Source: Amycolatopsis australiensis (GTDB lineage: Bacteria; Actinomycetota; Actinomycetes; Mycobacteriales; Pseudonocardiaceae). From it: a stretch of 64,000 nucleotides of DNA. The stretch lies in contig NZ_FPJG01000006.1 in assembly GCF_900119165.1 (NCBI RefSeq), forward strand, positions 8,408,001-8,472,000, given 5' to 3'. A program made the position numbers and the translations under genes. Of the stretch, positions 10,201 to 17,915 are shown one piece after another. Below the pieces are notes generated by a model that saw only the letters and a program-made list of their open reading frames with translations, made no database searches and was not told the origin of the DNA. How positions within the stretch are numbered: position 1 is the first letter of the stretch; each line of letters begins with the position of its first letter.

Positions 10201-11215
10201 CGCCGTGCCGGCCGGGCCGGAGCACGACGACTGCGTCGCCCGCGCGACGCGGATGATCAACGACCCCAAGGGCGAGTCCGAGCGCAACGTCGCGGTCTGC
10301 AACCAGCTCAAGCAGTACAGCGAGCAGACGTTCAACGACTGCCTCAAGGGAGCGTACAACCCGGCGCTGACCTACGTCATCAACAAGGCCATCGCCGACG
10401 CCAAGCAGAAGGCCGAGGACGAGGCCGACTCGGAACGCTGGTGGTCGATCGCGGGCACGATCGTCGCGGGCGCGGTGGTCGTCGGCGCGGGCATCTTCTG
10501 CGCGGAGGTCTGCACGGCCCCGCTGGTGGGCGCGCTGGCCGGAGCCGAAGCGGGCTTCCTCGCCGAAGCGGCGGGCGCGGGCATCGAGCTGACGATCGGA
10601 GCCGAGTTCGTCACCGGAATCGCCAGCGACTCGTTCCTCGCGTCGCGGTTGAGCGCGCTGAGTTCGGAGGAGTTCCTTTCCGGCATCGCCGTCCGGAACA
10701 CGCTCGGCGACCTCGCCCGCACGATCATCAGCAAGATCGGCGGGGCGTGCGTACCCGGCTTCGCGGCGGCCCACAGCGCCGCGGCGGCCGGGGGTTACTG
10801 CCTCAACCCGATCCAGTACGAGCGCTGGGGCAGCGAGCTGGCCGACAAGGCGTACGAACTGCGCCGGACGATGGGTCTGCTCGGGAAGCCGGAAATCAAC
10901 GTCGCGGTGGCGAAGATCCCCGGTTACACGGATCCGGTTCTCGGCGAGGGTTACGTCGGCGCGATCAGCGGCAGCGGCAAGCACGCCGAGGAACGCATCA
11001 TCGACACGCTGCGGCAGAAGGGGTTCGACACGAAGGCGATCGAGCGCCTGTTCACCGAGCGCAGCCCGTGCCAGGACACCTGCGCGCCGCTGCTCGGTGA
11101 GGCGCTGGCGAACGGAACCACGGTGGACTTCGCGGTCTACTACCTGAAGGAAAGCAAAATGGAAATCGAATCCCTGGAAGCGCTGATCGCCGAGCGCGCC
11201 CGGGGATATCGCTGA
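7271..11215 (+). CDS. Secreted ALF-repeat / coiled-coil protein with C-terminal nucleic-acid deaminase-like toxin domain
   Basis: 1314 residues from ATG 7271, chosen because GGAAAGAG precedes it and a Sec signal peptide follows (basic residues 5-12, core 13-28, cleavage near A34). Domains in order: ALF-type repeats, about four copies in 50-236, each with a VNQIL..GGP..K.AAQ.ALD pattern; an Ala-rich coiled coil, about 240-570; a second ALF block, about 605-800; a second coiled coil, about 800-960; a Cys-containing stretch; a hydrophobic Gly/Ala segment from W1057; and a C-terminal domain with HAE (H1238, E1240) and TERSPC-QDT-C (C1267, C1271). His plus two Cys with an adjacent Glu is the zinc and catalytic signature of cytidine-deaminase-fold toxins. 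The architecture is that of a polymorphic toxin: export module, stalk and variable C-terminal toxin. The target is unknown. The next gene may encode immunity. Confidence 0.75.
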   Translation: MRPVKRLRRLRRGGLVVALVAALTTQTVQQATAAPAAAPRAAAATTTELTPRAKVLTIWRSAGSQVKAEAEKALIGSDADVTAFLNDKLGRLAALDDRLSVNQILNAGGPAVKTAAQQALDAADSDPAALRTFINETWVTASVTDLRVRVNQIMAAGGSQVKKAAQAALDNGSYDALHEFLDKTAASAEATDLRLRVNQILAISGPEAKAAAQDALDDGTPNRLRLFIDREWEVAAARDQETASIQQLVDAAKIAGAQAAQETQEAKDAADRAVKEADLARQASELAAQAAEAAKDNAAGAAEAAGRAATAADRAASAAVTAIGAANAATSAARVAANAATRAATAASKAGQASTAAWNAAAAARVDRGKAGDASKAALDAAAASTSAQQAVDAIDQAKVALGHAKEAIDAANSAGTNASNSAAAAREAVKWAKAAGADARQAEEAAATAQRQADRANRAAASARAYADEAADAAAQARELAARAAADAAVAAAAAKDAADHAVNADQAAQLATEHANAASTAAQIAVDSAKQAQRIYDAARKADTDRIALQADQATEAAQQALGVHDQLGLTRNWNAAQEAQRDAETNRLLAEANAPGTDPALVTLDGRKVALRLLTTGGPWTKSAAEGALSGADREVQEFVHTGLARAAALDDRETLQEIADDANPAKKAAAQQALAGSDADVKRFLADPGYPTEGTDLRLQVNQVQATARAESNAVVVSEAQKALDAGTVAAYRQFLDTGQNLAREKDERIALNQLIADSATGPETRMLAQAALAGPPDMVRMYRLNGQYVAARHDRESAAHNAVVAGLVAEATSVAATASQNAALAQSVAANARHAAEQALEYAKQADAFAANAINSAKDAAKSAQDARDSAIQAAQSADTAQQAAARASQAAVRATQSAVSARHSANLANQYAQSAIQAAHQAYQDAIDAGKDADAAVAAANDARDKAIAKANAEIDAAKKKFADDVNGACNAVPAGPEHDDCVARATRMINDPKGESERNVAVCNQLKQYSEQTFNDCLKGAYNPALTYVINKAIADAKQKAEDEADSERWWSIAGTIVAGAVVVGAGIFCAEVCTAPLVGALAGAEAGFLAEAAGAGIELTIGAEFVTGIASDSFLASRLSALSSEEFLSGIAVRNTLGDLARTIISKIGGACVPGFAAAHSAAAAGGYCLNPIQYERWGSELADKAYELRRTMGLLGKPEINVAVAKIPGYTDPVLGEGYVGAISGSGKHAEERIIDTLRQKGFDTKAIERLFTERSPCQDTCAPLLGEALANGTTVDFAVYYLKESKMEIESLEALIAERARGYR

Positions 11216-11226
11216 CGGTGAGATCG

Positions 11227-11265
11227 CCGGTGGCGGCCGCGCGCTACGGCGCCGGCCACCACCGG
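11227..11265 (+). terminator. Hairpin between toxin-like gene and candidate immunity gene
   Basis: CCGGTGGCGGCC (11227-11238) pairs with GGCCACCACCGG (11254-11265) with a single mismatch. It lies 11 bases after the toxin stop and just before the promoter of the next gene, so the two genes are probably separate transcription units. Confidence 0.5.
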
Positions 11266-11273
11266 CCCGGTGT

Positions 11274-11279
11274 TAAGGT
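11274..11279 (+). promoter_or_regulatory. Leaderless promoter of candidate immunity gene
   Basis: TAAGGT (within TGTTAAGGT) lies 6 bases before GTG 11286, which should therefore be the first transcribed codon. The same nonamer TGTTAAGGT occurs upstream of the toxin-like gene at 7082-7090. No convincing -35 is visible. Confidence 0.5.
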
Positions 11280-11285
11280 GCCAAA

Positions 11286-11738
11286 GTGACCGACCCGTTC
11301 CGTTACGAGAAGGCCGCGCTCGTCGCCGACGACCCGATGTTCCGCGCCCCGGCCGAGGCGGTGTCCGCGTGGCGGGAACTGGCCGAAGCGGTGCGCGCGG
11401 AACTGGCCAGGATGGGCTTCCCGGCCACGGTCCTCGACCGGTTCAGCCCGGCCCCGTGGCCGACCGGCGCGCGGATCCACGTCAACGACATCCAGCCGTT
11501 CGGCGTCACGCTGGACTGGCACGCCCCGTTGCAGGAAACGGATTCTTACCGCGAGCACGCCCGCCGCCAGGATCCCGAGGACCCGCTGGTCGGCTACGTG
11601 ATCACGGCCAACGAACTGATCGTCCGGTCGCTGCTGGAAGTAGTGCGGGCGGCGGGTTTCCGGACGCTCATCGACCACGAAGAACGCCAGACGTACCACT
11701 ACCGCGTGCTGGAAGCACCCCGGTTCCCGAAGGCCTGA
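11286..11738 (+). CDS. Unknown small cytosolic protein; candidate immunity to the deaminase-like toxin
   Basis: 150 residues, acidic and soluble, with no signal peptide or membrane segment and no family that I recognise. It contains an N-terminal helical part (PAEAVSAWRELAEAVRAEL) and a mixed C-terminal part with conserved-looking aromatic and charged residues (GVTLDWHAPLQETDSY, DHEERQTYHYRV). It starts 70 bases after the toxin-like gene on the same strand. A small orphan gene directly behind a polymorphic toxin is the classic immunity position; that role is inference. GTG 11286 is supported by the leaderless promoter. It ends 16 bases before the convergent dehydrogenase gene. Confidence 0.6.
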   Translation: MTDPFRYEKAALVADDPMFRAPAEAVSAWRELAEAVRAELARMGFPATVLDRFSPAPWPTGARIHVNDIQPFGVTLDWHAPLQETDSYREHARRQDPEDPLVGYVITANELIVRSLLEVVRAAGFRTLIDHEERQTYHYRVLEAPRFPKA

Positions 11739-11754
11739 CCGAATCCGTTCCACG

Positions 11755-12897
11755 CTAGGCCAACGGCTTCAGCTCCACCCGCCGCCCCTCGGCCGACGAC
11801 GTCAACCCGGCCTCCGCCAGCTGCAACCCGCGCGCGGCCGAGAAGAAGTCGTACTGGTGCTGCCGCCCGGCGACGACGTCCCGGACGAACTCCTCCCACT
11901 GCGCCTTGAAGCCGTTGTCGAACTCGGCGTTGTCCGGCACCTCCTGCCACTGGTCGCGGAAGCGCTCGGTCGCCGGCAGGTCCGGGTTCCAGACCGGCTT
12001 CGGCGTCGCCGAGCGGTGCTGGACGCGGCAGCGCCGCAGGCCGGCCACCGCGCTGCCCTCGGTGCCGTCGACCTGGAACTCGACCAGCTCGTCGCGGAAG
12101 ACCCGCGTGGACCACGACGAGTTGATCTGCGCGATCACCCCGGACTCGAGCTCGAAGATGCCGTACGCGGCGTCGTCGGCCGTCGCCGGGTACGGCTCGC
12201 CTTTTTCGTCCCAACGGCGCGGAATGTGCGTGACCGCCTTCGCCGTCACGGCGGCAACACGGCCGAAGAGGTTCTCGAGCACGTAGTTCCAGTGGCAGAA
12301 CATGTCGAGCACGATCCCGCCGCCGTCCTCGGCGCGGTAGTTCCAGCTCGGCCGCTGCGCCTCCTGCCAGTCGCCCTCGAAGACCCAGTAGCCGAACTCG
12401 CCGCGCACCGACAGGATCCGTCCGAAGAACCCGCCGTCGACCAGCCGCCGCAGCTTCCGCAGGCCGGGCAGGAACAGCTTGTCGTGGACGACGCCGTGAC
12501 AAATCCCCGCGTCACGCGCGAGCCCGGCCAGTTCCAGCGCCGACGGCAGCGTCTCGGCCAGCGGCTTCTCGGCGTAGACGTGCTTGCCCGCGGCGATCGC
12601 CGCCCGCACCGACGGCTCGCGCGCCGACGTCAGCTGCGCGTCGAAGTAGATCAGCGCGTCGTCCAGCGCCGAGGCGACGTCTGTCGTCCACGCGGTCAAG
12701 CCGTGCCGATCGGCGAGTTCTTTCAGCTTCGCCGCGTTGCGGCCGGCAAGGATCGGTTCGAGTTGCACGCGGGAGCCGTCGGGCAGTTCGACGCCGCCTT
12801 GCTCGCGGATGGCCAGCACCGACCGGAGCAGGTGCTGCCGGTAGCCCATCCGGCCGGTGACGCCGTTGAGCAGCACTCCGACGCTCGTCTGGTTCAT
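11755..12897 (-). CDS. Gfo/Idh/MocA family oxidoreductase (second of operon)
   Basis: 380-residue NAD(P)-dependent dehydrogenase of the sugar/inositol type. The N-terminal Rossmann part includes GVTGRMGYRQHLL. The family EKP motif is in HVYAEKPLAE, with the catalytic Lys that contacts the cofactor. The C-terminal alpha/beta domain includes GGGIVLDMFCHWNYVLE. ATG 12897 is chosen because it overlaps the upstream cupin stop as ATGA; the frame extends 16 codons further up without support. It is the last gene of a four-gene operon in which every junction is a 4-base overlap. The substrate is unknown; the partner genes point to a modified sugar or sugar acid. Confidence 0.88.
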   Translation of the reverse strand: MNQTSVGVLLNGVTGRMGYRQHLLRSVLAIREQGGVELPDGSRVQLEPILAGRNAAKLKELADRHGLTAWTTDVASALDDALIYFDAQLTSAREPSVRAAIAAGKHVYAEKPLAETLPSALELAGLARDAGICHGVVHDKLFLPGLRKLRRLVDGGFFGRILSVRGEFGYWVFEGDWQEAQRPSWNYRAEDGGGIVLDMFCHWNYVLENLFGRVAAVTAKAVTHIPRRWDEKGEPYPATADDAAYGIFELESGVIAQINSSWSTRVFRDELVEFQVDGTEGSAVAGLRRCRVQHRSATPKPVWNPDLPATERFRDQWQEVPDNAEFDNGFKAQWEEFVRDVVAGRQHQYDFFSAARGLQLAEAGLTSSAEGRRVELKPLA

Positions 12898-13610
12898 CGC
12901 TGACGGCCCTCCTGGTCGATGTCGTATCCGGCGCGGCGTCCGCACATGCCGTAGCCGTCCGGTTCGGACGGCGTCGCGACGCGGACACCCGACTGTCCGA
13001 GGTGGCTCCCGTCGCCGTCGGCGAGGGCCTTGAGATGCACGCCGGTCAGTTCCGCGGCCTTCAGGGCGCCGGCCCGCCAGCGCGGCACCCAGTCTCCGAT
13101 TTTCGGCGAAACCAGCGCGACGGCCGCCCGGTGGAACCTGCGCAGCGGCTCCGGATCGCCGTCCAGGAGCGCCTCCCGCAGCGGCAGGTAGCCGCGAATG
13201 GCCAGGTCACGGCGTTGCCGCGCGGCGTGGTCGGTTTTCGGCAACGCGGCCGCTGCGGCGTAAGCGGCGGGATCGGCGAGCACGTCGGGCGGGAACGTGA
13301 AGACGGCATCGCCCGCCTCGGGCAGCCCGCCGTTCTGCATGAGGACGGTGACGCGCAGGCCGCCGCCCTGCACCATCCGGTGCACGGTGCCCGGCGCGAA
13401 CCACGCGATCACGCCGGCTTCGAGCGGCGTCTCCGCATACCCGCCGGTGCTCAACGTCTGGACGGCGCCCCGCCCGGCCGTCACGACGTAGGCCTCGGTG
13501 CAGGCGAGGTGCAGGTGCGGACTGCCGCCGCAGACGCCGTCCTCGGCCTCCCAATCGTAGGCCCGCAGGTGCGAGACGCCGATGCCGCCCGGTAGCGGGA
13601 ATTCGTTCAT
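12894..13610 (-). CDS. Cupin-domain protein of the sugar operon
   Basis: 238 residues. The N-terminal half holds a cupin barrel with the metal-ligand type motif SPHLHLACTEAYVV, then GAVQTL and a second motif region around WFAPGTVHRMV. The C-terminal half is helical and unassigned, ending in a Cys/Arg-rich tail. ATG 13610 overlaps the stop of the upstream gene (ATGA) and starts MNEFPLPGG; an ATG two codons earlier is possible. It is likely a sugar isomerase, epimerase or binding protein acting with the flanking dehydrogenases, but the reaction cannot be read from the sequence. Confidence 0.75.
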   Translation of the reverse strand: MNEFPLPGGIGVSHLRAYDWEAEDGVCGGSPHLHLACTEAYVVTAGRGAVQTLSTGGYAETPLEAGVIAWFAPGTVHRMVQGGGLRVTVLMQNGGLPEAGDAVFTFPPDVLADPAAYAAAAALPKTDHAARQRRDLAIRGYLPLREALLDGDPEPLRRFHRAAVALVSPKIGDWVPRWRAGALKAAELTGVHLKALADGDGSHLGQSGVRVATPSEPDGYGMCGRRAGYDIDQEGRQR

Positions 13611-14527
13611 GACCATCCGTGCCTGCCGAGGTATCGGGTCACCTGTTCGCGGTCCCACGCCCCATCGGCGACGACGATCCGGTAGCGGTAGGTGAAGCTC
13701 TCCCCCGGCGGCAGGACGAATTCGTCGAAAAACGCCCACGAGAAGGCCACCATCGGCGTCTCCCGGGAGCGGACGAACCAATGCGATTCGTGGATGGCGT
13801 GGTCGTTCTCCGGCGCGTGGACGAAGACGAGCGTCGAATGCGCGTCGACGTCGTCGTGTTCGCCGACGAAGGCCAGCCACGGCGCCTGCGCCCCCATCAT
13901 CGTGTCGCCGCCGAGGTCACCGGGCCCGAAGACGCGGCCGCCGCTGAAGTCGCGCGGACCCCGCCAGTGCAGCCCGGTGTACCCGGCCTGCGCGCGGCCG
14001 GCGGTGGTCGGGCTGCCGAACACGAGCGGGGTGCCGCGGATGTTGGTCAGCTCGATACCCCAGTCGATAGCCCAAGCGCCCTCGTCCGGCTCGACGGCGT
14101 GAACGACGATGTCCCGCCGCTCGCGCGCCCACTCGTCACCGCGGTTGGCGACCCAGGTGAGCCGTTCGGTGAGGGCCAGCCGGTCCGCCTCGACGGCGAA
14201 GGCGGCGAACCCGTCGTGCCGCATGGAGCCGATGCGGTCGGGCAGGTCCTGGTACCAGTGGCCGGGAACGTAGGTGTGGCCACCCCAGAAGTTCTGGCCG
14301 GACAGGTGGCTCGCGGTCATCTGCAGGCCCTTGTGCCACCGGTGGTCGGCCGGCCGGTACCCGCTGACGCGCCGGCCGCGCAACGTGCGCAGCGGGTGGG
14401 TGTAGGGCTTGCGCGACTCGTAGGCGACGGGGTCCGGCTTGTACACGTAGGACATCAGTGCGATCCCGTCAGCCTCGACGGTCACGCGATCGCCGTGCCG
14501 GTGCGTGACGGTGATCGGCCCGCTCAC
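13607..14527 (-). CDS. DUF6807 / PmoA-family protein
   Basis: 306 residues. The N-terminus resembles proteins annotated as methane oxygenase PmoA or DUF6807: MSYVYKPDPVAYESRKPYTHPLRTLRG split by short turns, then the diagnostic DHRWHKGL and NFWGGHTY motifs and a C-terminal RYRIVVADG beta strand. The PmoA name is historical; these proteins have no oxygenase role and usually sit in carbohydrate-utilisation clusters beside Gfo/Idh/MocA dehydrogenases, as here. It starts at GTG 14527, overlapping the upstream stop as GTGA. It is probably an enzyme or binding protein of the same sugar pathway. Confidence 0.75.
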   Translation of the reverse strand: MSGPITVTHRHGDRVTVEADGIALMSYVYKPDPVAYESRKPYTHPLRTLRGRRVSGYRPADHRWHKGLQMTASHLSGQNFWGGHTYVPGHWYQDLPDRIGSMRHDGFAAFAVEADRLALTERLTWVANRGDEWARERRDIVVHAVEPDEGAWAIDWGIELTNIRGTPLVFGSPTTAGRAQAGYTGLHWRGPRDFSGGRVFGPGDLGGDTMMGAQAPWLAFVGEHDDVDAHSTLVFVHAPENDHAIHESHWFVRSRETPMVAFSWAFFDEFVLPPGESFTYRYRIVVADGAWDREQVTRYLGRHGWS

Positions 14528-15618
14528 GCGGCATCAACCCCGGCCATCGAGCGGTAGAAGGCGTCCCCGGGCCGGATCTCACCGCGACGAACGCGCTGCC
14601 CGGTGAAGGCGGCCTTGTACAGAGCGGCGACGAATTCCAGCACCCGCCGCCCATCAGCCCCACCACACGGCGGCCGCCGCCGGGCACGGTAGGCGTCGAG
14701 CACGGGCTTCAACGCAGCGGTGTGCGAGCTGCCGAAGTCTCGCACCGGGGCCGTCTCGACCTGGGCATTGTGCGGCGCGAGGGTGTATCGCCAATTTTCG
14801 GCAACGTACCCGTAGAGGTGCGTGAGCTCGACGGTGGCGAGTTCACAGTCGATCCGAATCCGGCTCACTTCGTCGGGCGAGAGGACACTGTTGACGACGG
14901 TCGCGAGCGCCCCCGATTCGAACCGGACGAGCGCGGTGGAGACGTCCTCGGTCTCGACGTCGTGCACAAGCCGCGCGGACATCGCCTGGACCTCGGCCCA
15001 CTCGCCGGCCTGCTTACCATCACCGGCGAGCAGGTGGAGCAGCAGATCCATCTGGTGGATGCCGTGCCCCATGGCCGGCCCGCCACCTTCGGTCGCCCAC
15101 CGTCCCCGCCACGGAACCGCGTAGTAGCCGGCATCGCGATACCAGGTGGTCTGACAATGCGCGACAAGCGGGCGGCCCAGCTTCCCCATGGCGAGCAGAT
15201 TCCGGAAGTGAGCAGCGGCGGCCCCGGACCGTTGCTGGTAGACGAAGGAGACATACGGCCCCCCGTCCCGCTCGGCGGCGACCACCTCGTCGTACTCGGC
15301 GAGCGAACGACACGGCGGCTTCTCGCACCAAACCCAGGCGCCACGCTCGAGCGCCATCTTGGTCTGCTCGACGTGCAGCCCTGGCGGCGTACAGACGGAG
15401 ACAAGGTCGGGTTCCTGCTCGGCGAGCAGGGTCTCGAGGTCGCGGTACGGCTTGGCATGCTCGGTCGCGGCGCAGAAGGCCACGGCTCGCGCTTCATCGA
15501 CGTCCGCGGCGGCGACGAGTTCGACATCATCCCGGAGGGCTCGATAGGCAGCCCGATGCCGCTCGGCGATCGCCCCTGCCCCGACTACGGCGACCCGTAA
15601 GCGCTTTCGCTGAGCCAA
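14524..15618 (-). CDS. Gfo/Idh/MocA family oxidoreductase (first gene of sugar operon)
   Basis: 364 residues. The Rossmann motif VAVVGAGAIAERHRAAY is at the N-terminus, with VCTPPGLH and the EKP motif in WCEKPPCRSL. GHGIHQMDLLLHLLAG in the C-terminal domain carries the catalytic-type His. The start codon is TTG 15618, supported by the strong GGAGGGAGG site just upstream. A LacI-type operator half-palindrome AAGCGCTT lies inside codons 5-7, and a longer palindrome lies about 110 bases upstream, so the operon is probably substrate-induced. It shares only the fold with the last gene of the operon, suggesting two successive redox steps. Confidence 0.88.
   Translation of the reverse strand: MAQRKRLRVAVVGAGAIAERHRAAYRALRDDVELVAAADVDEARAVAFCAATEHAKPYRDLETLLAEQEPDLVSVCTPPGLHVEQTKMALERGAWVWCEKPPCRSLAEYDEVVAAERDGGPYVSFVYQQRSGAAAAHFRNLLAMGKLGRPLVAHCQTTWYRDAGYYAVPWRGRWATEGGGPAMGHGIHQMDLLLHLLAGDGKQAGEWAEVQAMSARLVHDVETEDVSTALVRFESGALATVVNSVLSPDEVSRIRIDCELATVELTHLYGYVAENWRYTLAPHNAQVETAPVRDFGSSHTAALKPVLDAYRARRRPPCGGADGRRVLEFVAALYKAAFTGQRVRRGEIRPGDAFYRSMAGVDAA
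15599..15606. promoter_or_regulatory. LacI-type operator candidate, proximal
   Basis: Perfect octamer AAGCGCTT followed by TC, inside the first codons of the oxidoreductase gene. It has the same core as the distal site at 15712-15725. Confidence 0.4.
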
Positions 15619-15711
15619 CCTCGGACCTCCCTCCGCGCCCTACCGAGCCGGCGCGACGAACTTCACCGATGTGGGTGGACGTTCTCGGGTCACCGACGCC
15701 ACAAACGTCTC

Positions 15712-15725
15712 AGAAAGCGCTTTCT
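15712..15725. promoter_or_regulatory. LacI-type operator candidate, distal
   Basis: AGAAAGCGCTTTCT is a perfect 14-base palindrome with the central CG typical of LacI-family operators. The 15619-15864 intergenic region holds this site, the operon's promoter and Shine-Dalgarno, and nothing else I can identify. No LacI-family gene is in the window. Confidence 0.6.
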
Positions 15726-15864
15726 CACGCAACGGCCGCCTCGGATGCCAACGTTGTCAACGCCAGCGTCAACCGAACGGACCACAGATCGCCTCACGCT
15801 TCGCGGTAAAGCCCGCAGTCGACAGGCTCCCTTCGCCGAGGACCAGGCGACCGCCACCCACGGG

Positions 15865-16401
15865 TCAGCGGCTCTTGCTGCGAGGCTGACGTTTCCGCGG
15901 CTGCCGGCTTTCGGCCCGCACCGCCCGGATGTCCAAGAAAGCGACCACACCCGAGAGGAGCGCGGCGAGCAGCCCGAGAAACCGGCCGAAGCCGGGCCCG
16001 ATGGCGATGCCGGCAGCGTCGAAGATGCCGCGCTGGTCGGCGTCGAACTCCCAGTCGATGGTGAACCAGCCGAGCACCATCAGCAGCAGCGACGCGGCGG
16101 CGACCACCAGCCACAGGTGCGGCAGGCCGCTGACCCGCACTTTCCGGATTCGCCCGAAAACGACCACGATCAGCCCGGCCAGCAGCAACGGCAGCGGCGG
16201 GCACCACGCGAAGAAGCTCGAGTGCCACGCGTCGCGGACGACGTCACTGTGCGGCAACTGCGCCAGGACGACCTCGATGTCCGGCTTGTTGGTGCTGAGC
16301 GTGGTCCACGGGAGGAACGTCGACCCCAGCGCGAGCAGCCCGGCCGCCAGGCCGAGCCACTCGCGCCAGGTGACGCTCTTGACCGAAAACGGCTGTGTCA
16401 T
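15865..16401 (-). CDS. Small four-helix membrane protein of unknown function
   Basis: 178 residues from ATG 16401. Four hydrophobic helices are visible: WLGLAAGLLALGSTFLPW; the PPLPLLLAGLIVVVFG stretch; LWLVVAAASLLLMVLGW; and GFGRFLGLLAALLSGVVAFL. The tail is Arg/Lys-rich and therefore probably cytoplasmic. No family is recognised. A TTG at 16413 overlaps the gatB stop (TTGA) and could be the real, translationally coupled start; neither has a good ribosome binding site. It lies directly downstream of gatB and is probably the last gene of that transcript. Confidence 0.6.
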   Translation of the reverse strand: MTQPFSVKSVTWREWLGLAAGLLALGSTFLPWTTLSTNKPDIEVVLAQLPHSDVVRDAWHSSFFAWCPPLPLLLAGLIVVVFGRIRKVRVSGLPHLWLVVAAASLLLMVLGWFTIDWEFDADQRGIFDAAGIAIGPGFGRFLGLLAALLSGVVAFLDIRAVRAESRQPRKRQPRSKSR

Positions 16402-16409
16402 GAAAACGG

Positions 16410-17915
16410 TCAAGAACCGACGCGTTCGATGATCAGCTCGCGGACCCGCTTGGCGTCGGCCTGACCCTTGGTCGCTTTCATGACCGCGCCGACGATCGCG
16501 CCCGCCGCGGCCACCTTGCCGCCGCGGATCTTGTCGGCGACGTCCGGCTGCGCCGCCAACGCCTCGTCGATCGCCGCGAGCAGGGCCGAGTCGTCCGAGA
16601 CGACCTTCAGCCCGCGCTTCTCGACGACCTCGCGCGGCTCGCCCTCGCCGGCGAGCACGCCCTGGACGACCTCCTTGGCGAGCTTGTTCGTCAGCTCACC
16701 GGACGACACCAGCCCGATGACCTCGGCCACCTGCTTCGGCGTGATCGGCAGGTCGGCCAGCTCGACCTCGCGGGCGTTCGCCTCCTGGGCCAGCGTGTTG
16801 ACCCACCAGCCGCGCGCCTCGTCCGGCGACGCGCCCGCCTCGACGGTCGCCGCGACGAGGTCGACGGCGCCGACGTTCAGCAGGTCACGCAGGGCTTCGT
16901 CGGAAAGTGACCATTCCTTCTGGATCCGCTTCCGCCGCTCGGACGGCATCTCCGGCAGCGTCCCGCGCAGCTGCTCGACCCACTCGCGCGACGGCGCGAT
17001 CGGAACCAGGTCCGGCTCCGGGAAGTACCGGTAGTCCTCGGCGGTCTCCTTGGTCCGGCCCGGCGACGTGGTGCCGTCGGCCTCCTGGAAGTGCCGCGTC
17101 TCCTGCTTGATCGTGCCGCCCTCGGCGAGGATCGCCGCCTGCCGCGTCATCTCGTAGCGGACAGCGCGCTCGACACTGCGCAGCGAGTTGACGTTCTTCG
17201 TCTCGGTGCGCGTCCCGAACTCGGTCGCGTCCTTCGCCATCAGCGAAACGTTCGCGTCGCAGCGCAGCGAGCCCTGGTCCATCCGGACGTCCGACACGTC
17301 GAGCGCGCGAAGCAGGTCACGCAGCGCCGTGACGTAGGCCCGGGCGACCTCGGGCGCGCGCGAGCCGGTGCCGGTGATCGGCTTTGTCACGATTTCGATC
17401 AACGGCACGCCGGCCCGGTTGTAGTCGAGCAGCGAGTGCTCGGCGCCGTGGATCCGGCCGGTCGCGCCACCGACGTGCAGCGACTTGCCGGTGTCCTCCT
17501 CCATGTGCGCGCGCTCGATCTCGACGCGCACGACCTCGCCGTCGTCCAGCGTGACGTCGAGGTAGCCGTTGAACGCGATCGGCTCGTCGTACTGCGACGT
17601 CTGGAAGTTCTTCGGCATGTCCGGGTAGAAGTAGTTCTTCCGCGCGAAGCGGCACCACTCGGCGATCTCGCAGTTGAGCGCCAGGCCGATCCGGATGGCG
17701 CCCTCGACGGCCTTGCCGTTGACGACCGGCAGGGCCCCGGGCAGGCCGAGGCACGTCGGGCAGACCTTCGTGTTCGGCTCGCCGCCGAACTCGTTCGGGC
17801 AGCCGCAGAACATCTTCGTGTTCGTGTTCAGCTCGACGTGCACCTCGAGCCCGAGCACCGGGTCGAACCGCTCGACGACGTCGGCGTAGTCCATCAACTC
17901 GGCCACGGCAGTCAC
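16410..17915 (-). CDS. gatB: Asp-tRNA(Asn)/Glu-tRNA(Gln) amidotransferase subunit B
   Basis: 501 residues. GatB recognises misacylated Glu-tRNA(Gln) or Asp-tRNA(Asn), activates the acyl group with ATP and passes it to ammonia from GatA. The signature [10 protein letters not shown] is near residue 22. Zn-ligand cysteines are in [10 protein letters not shown] and [10 protein letters not shown]. The [13 protein letters not shown] catalytic region and the C-terminal YqeY-like helical tail ([16 protein letters not shown]) are present. GTG 17915 overlaps the gatA stop as GTGA. M. tuberculosis has pfkA between gatA and gatB; here they are fused into one overlapping unit. Confidence 0.95.
   Translation of the reverse strand: MTAVAELMDYADVVERFDPVLGLEVHVELNTNTKMFCGCPNEFGGEPNTKVCPTCLGLPGALPVVNGKAVEGAIRIGLALNCEIAEWCRFARKNYFYPDMPKNFQTSQYDEPIAFNGYLDVTLDDGEVVRVEIERAHMEEDTGKSLHVGGATGRIHGAEHSLLDYNRAGVPLIEIVTKPITGTGSRAPEVARAYVTALRDLLRALDVSDVRMDQGSLRCDANVSLMAKDATEFGTRTETKNVNSLRSVERAVRYEMTRQAAILAEGGTIKQETRHFQEADGTTSPGRTKETAEDYRYFPEPDLVPIAPSREWVEQLRGTLPEMPSERRKRIQKEWSLSDEALRDLLNVGAVDLVAATVEAGASPDEARGWWVNTLAQEANAREVELADLPITPKQVAEVIGLVSSGELTNKLAKEVVQGVLAGEGEPREVVEKRGLKVVSDDSALLAAIDEALAAQPDVADKIRGGKVAAAGAIVGAVMKATKGQADAKRVRELIIERVGS

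Noticed and set aside
7142..10984. 1280-residue open frame on the minus strand
   Set aside because: It is antisense to the Ala-rich toxin gene; its composition (Arg, Gly, Val rich) is that expected from reading high-GC DNA in the shadow frame, and no family resemblance is seen.
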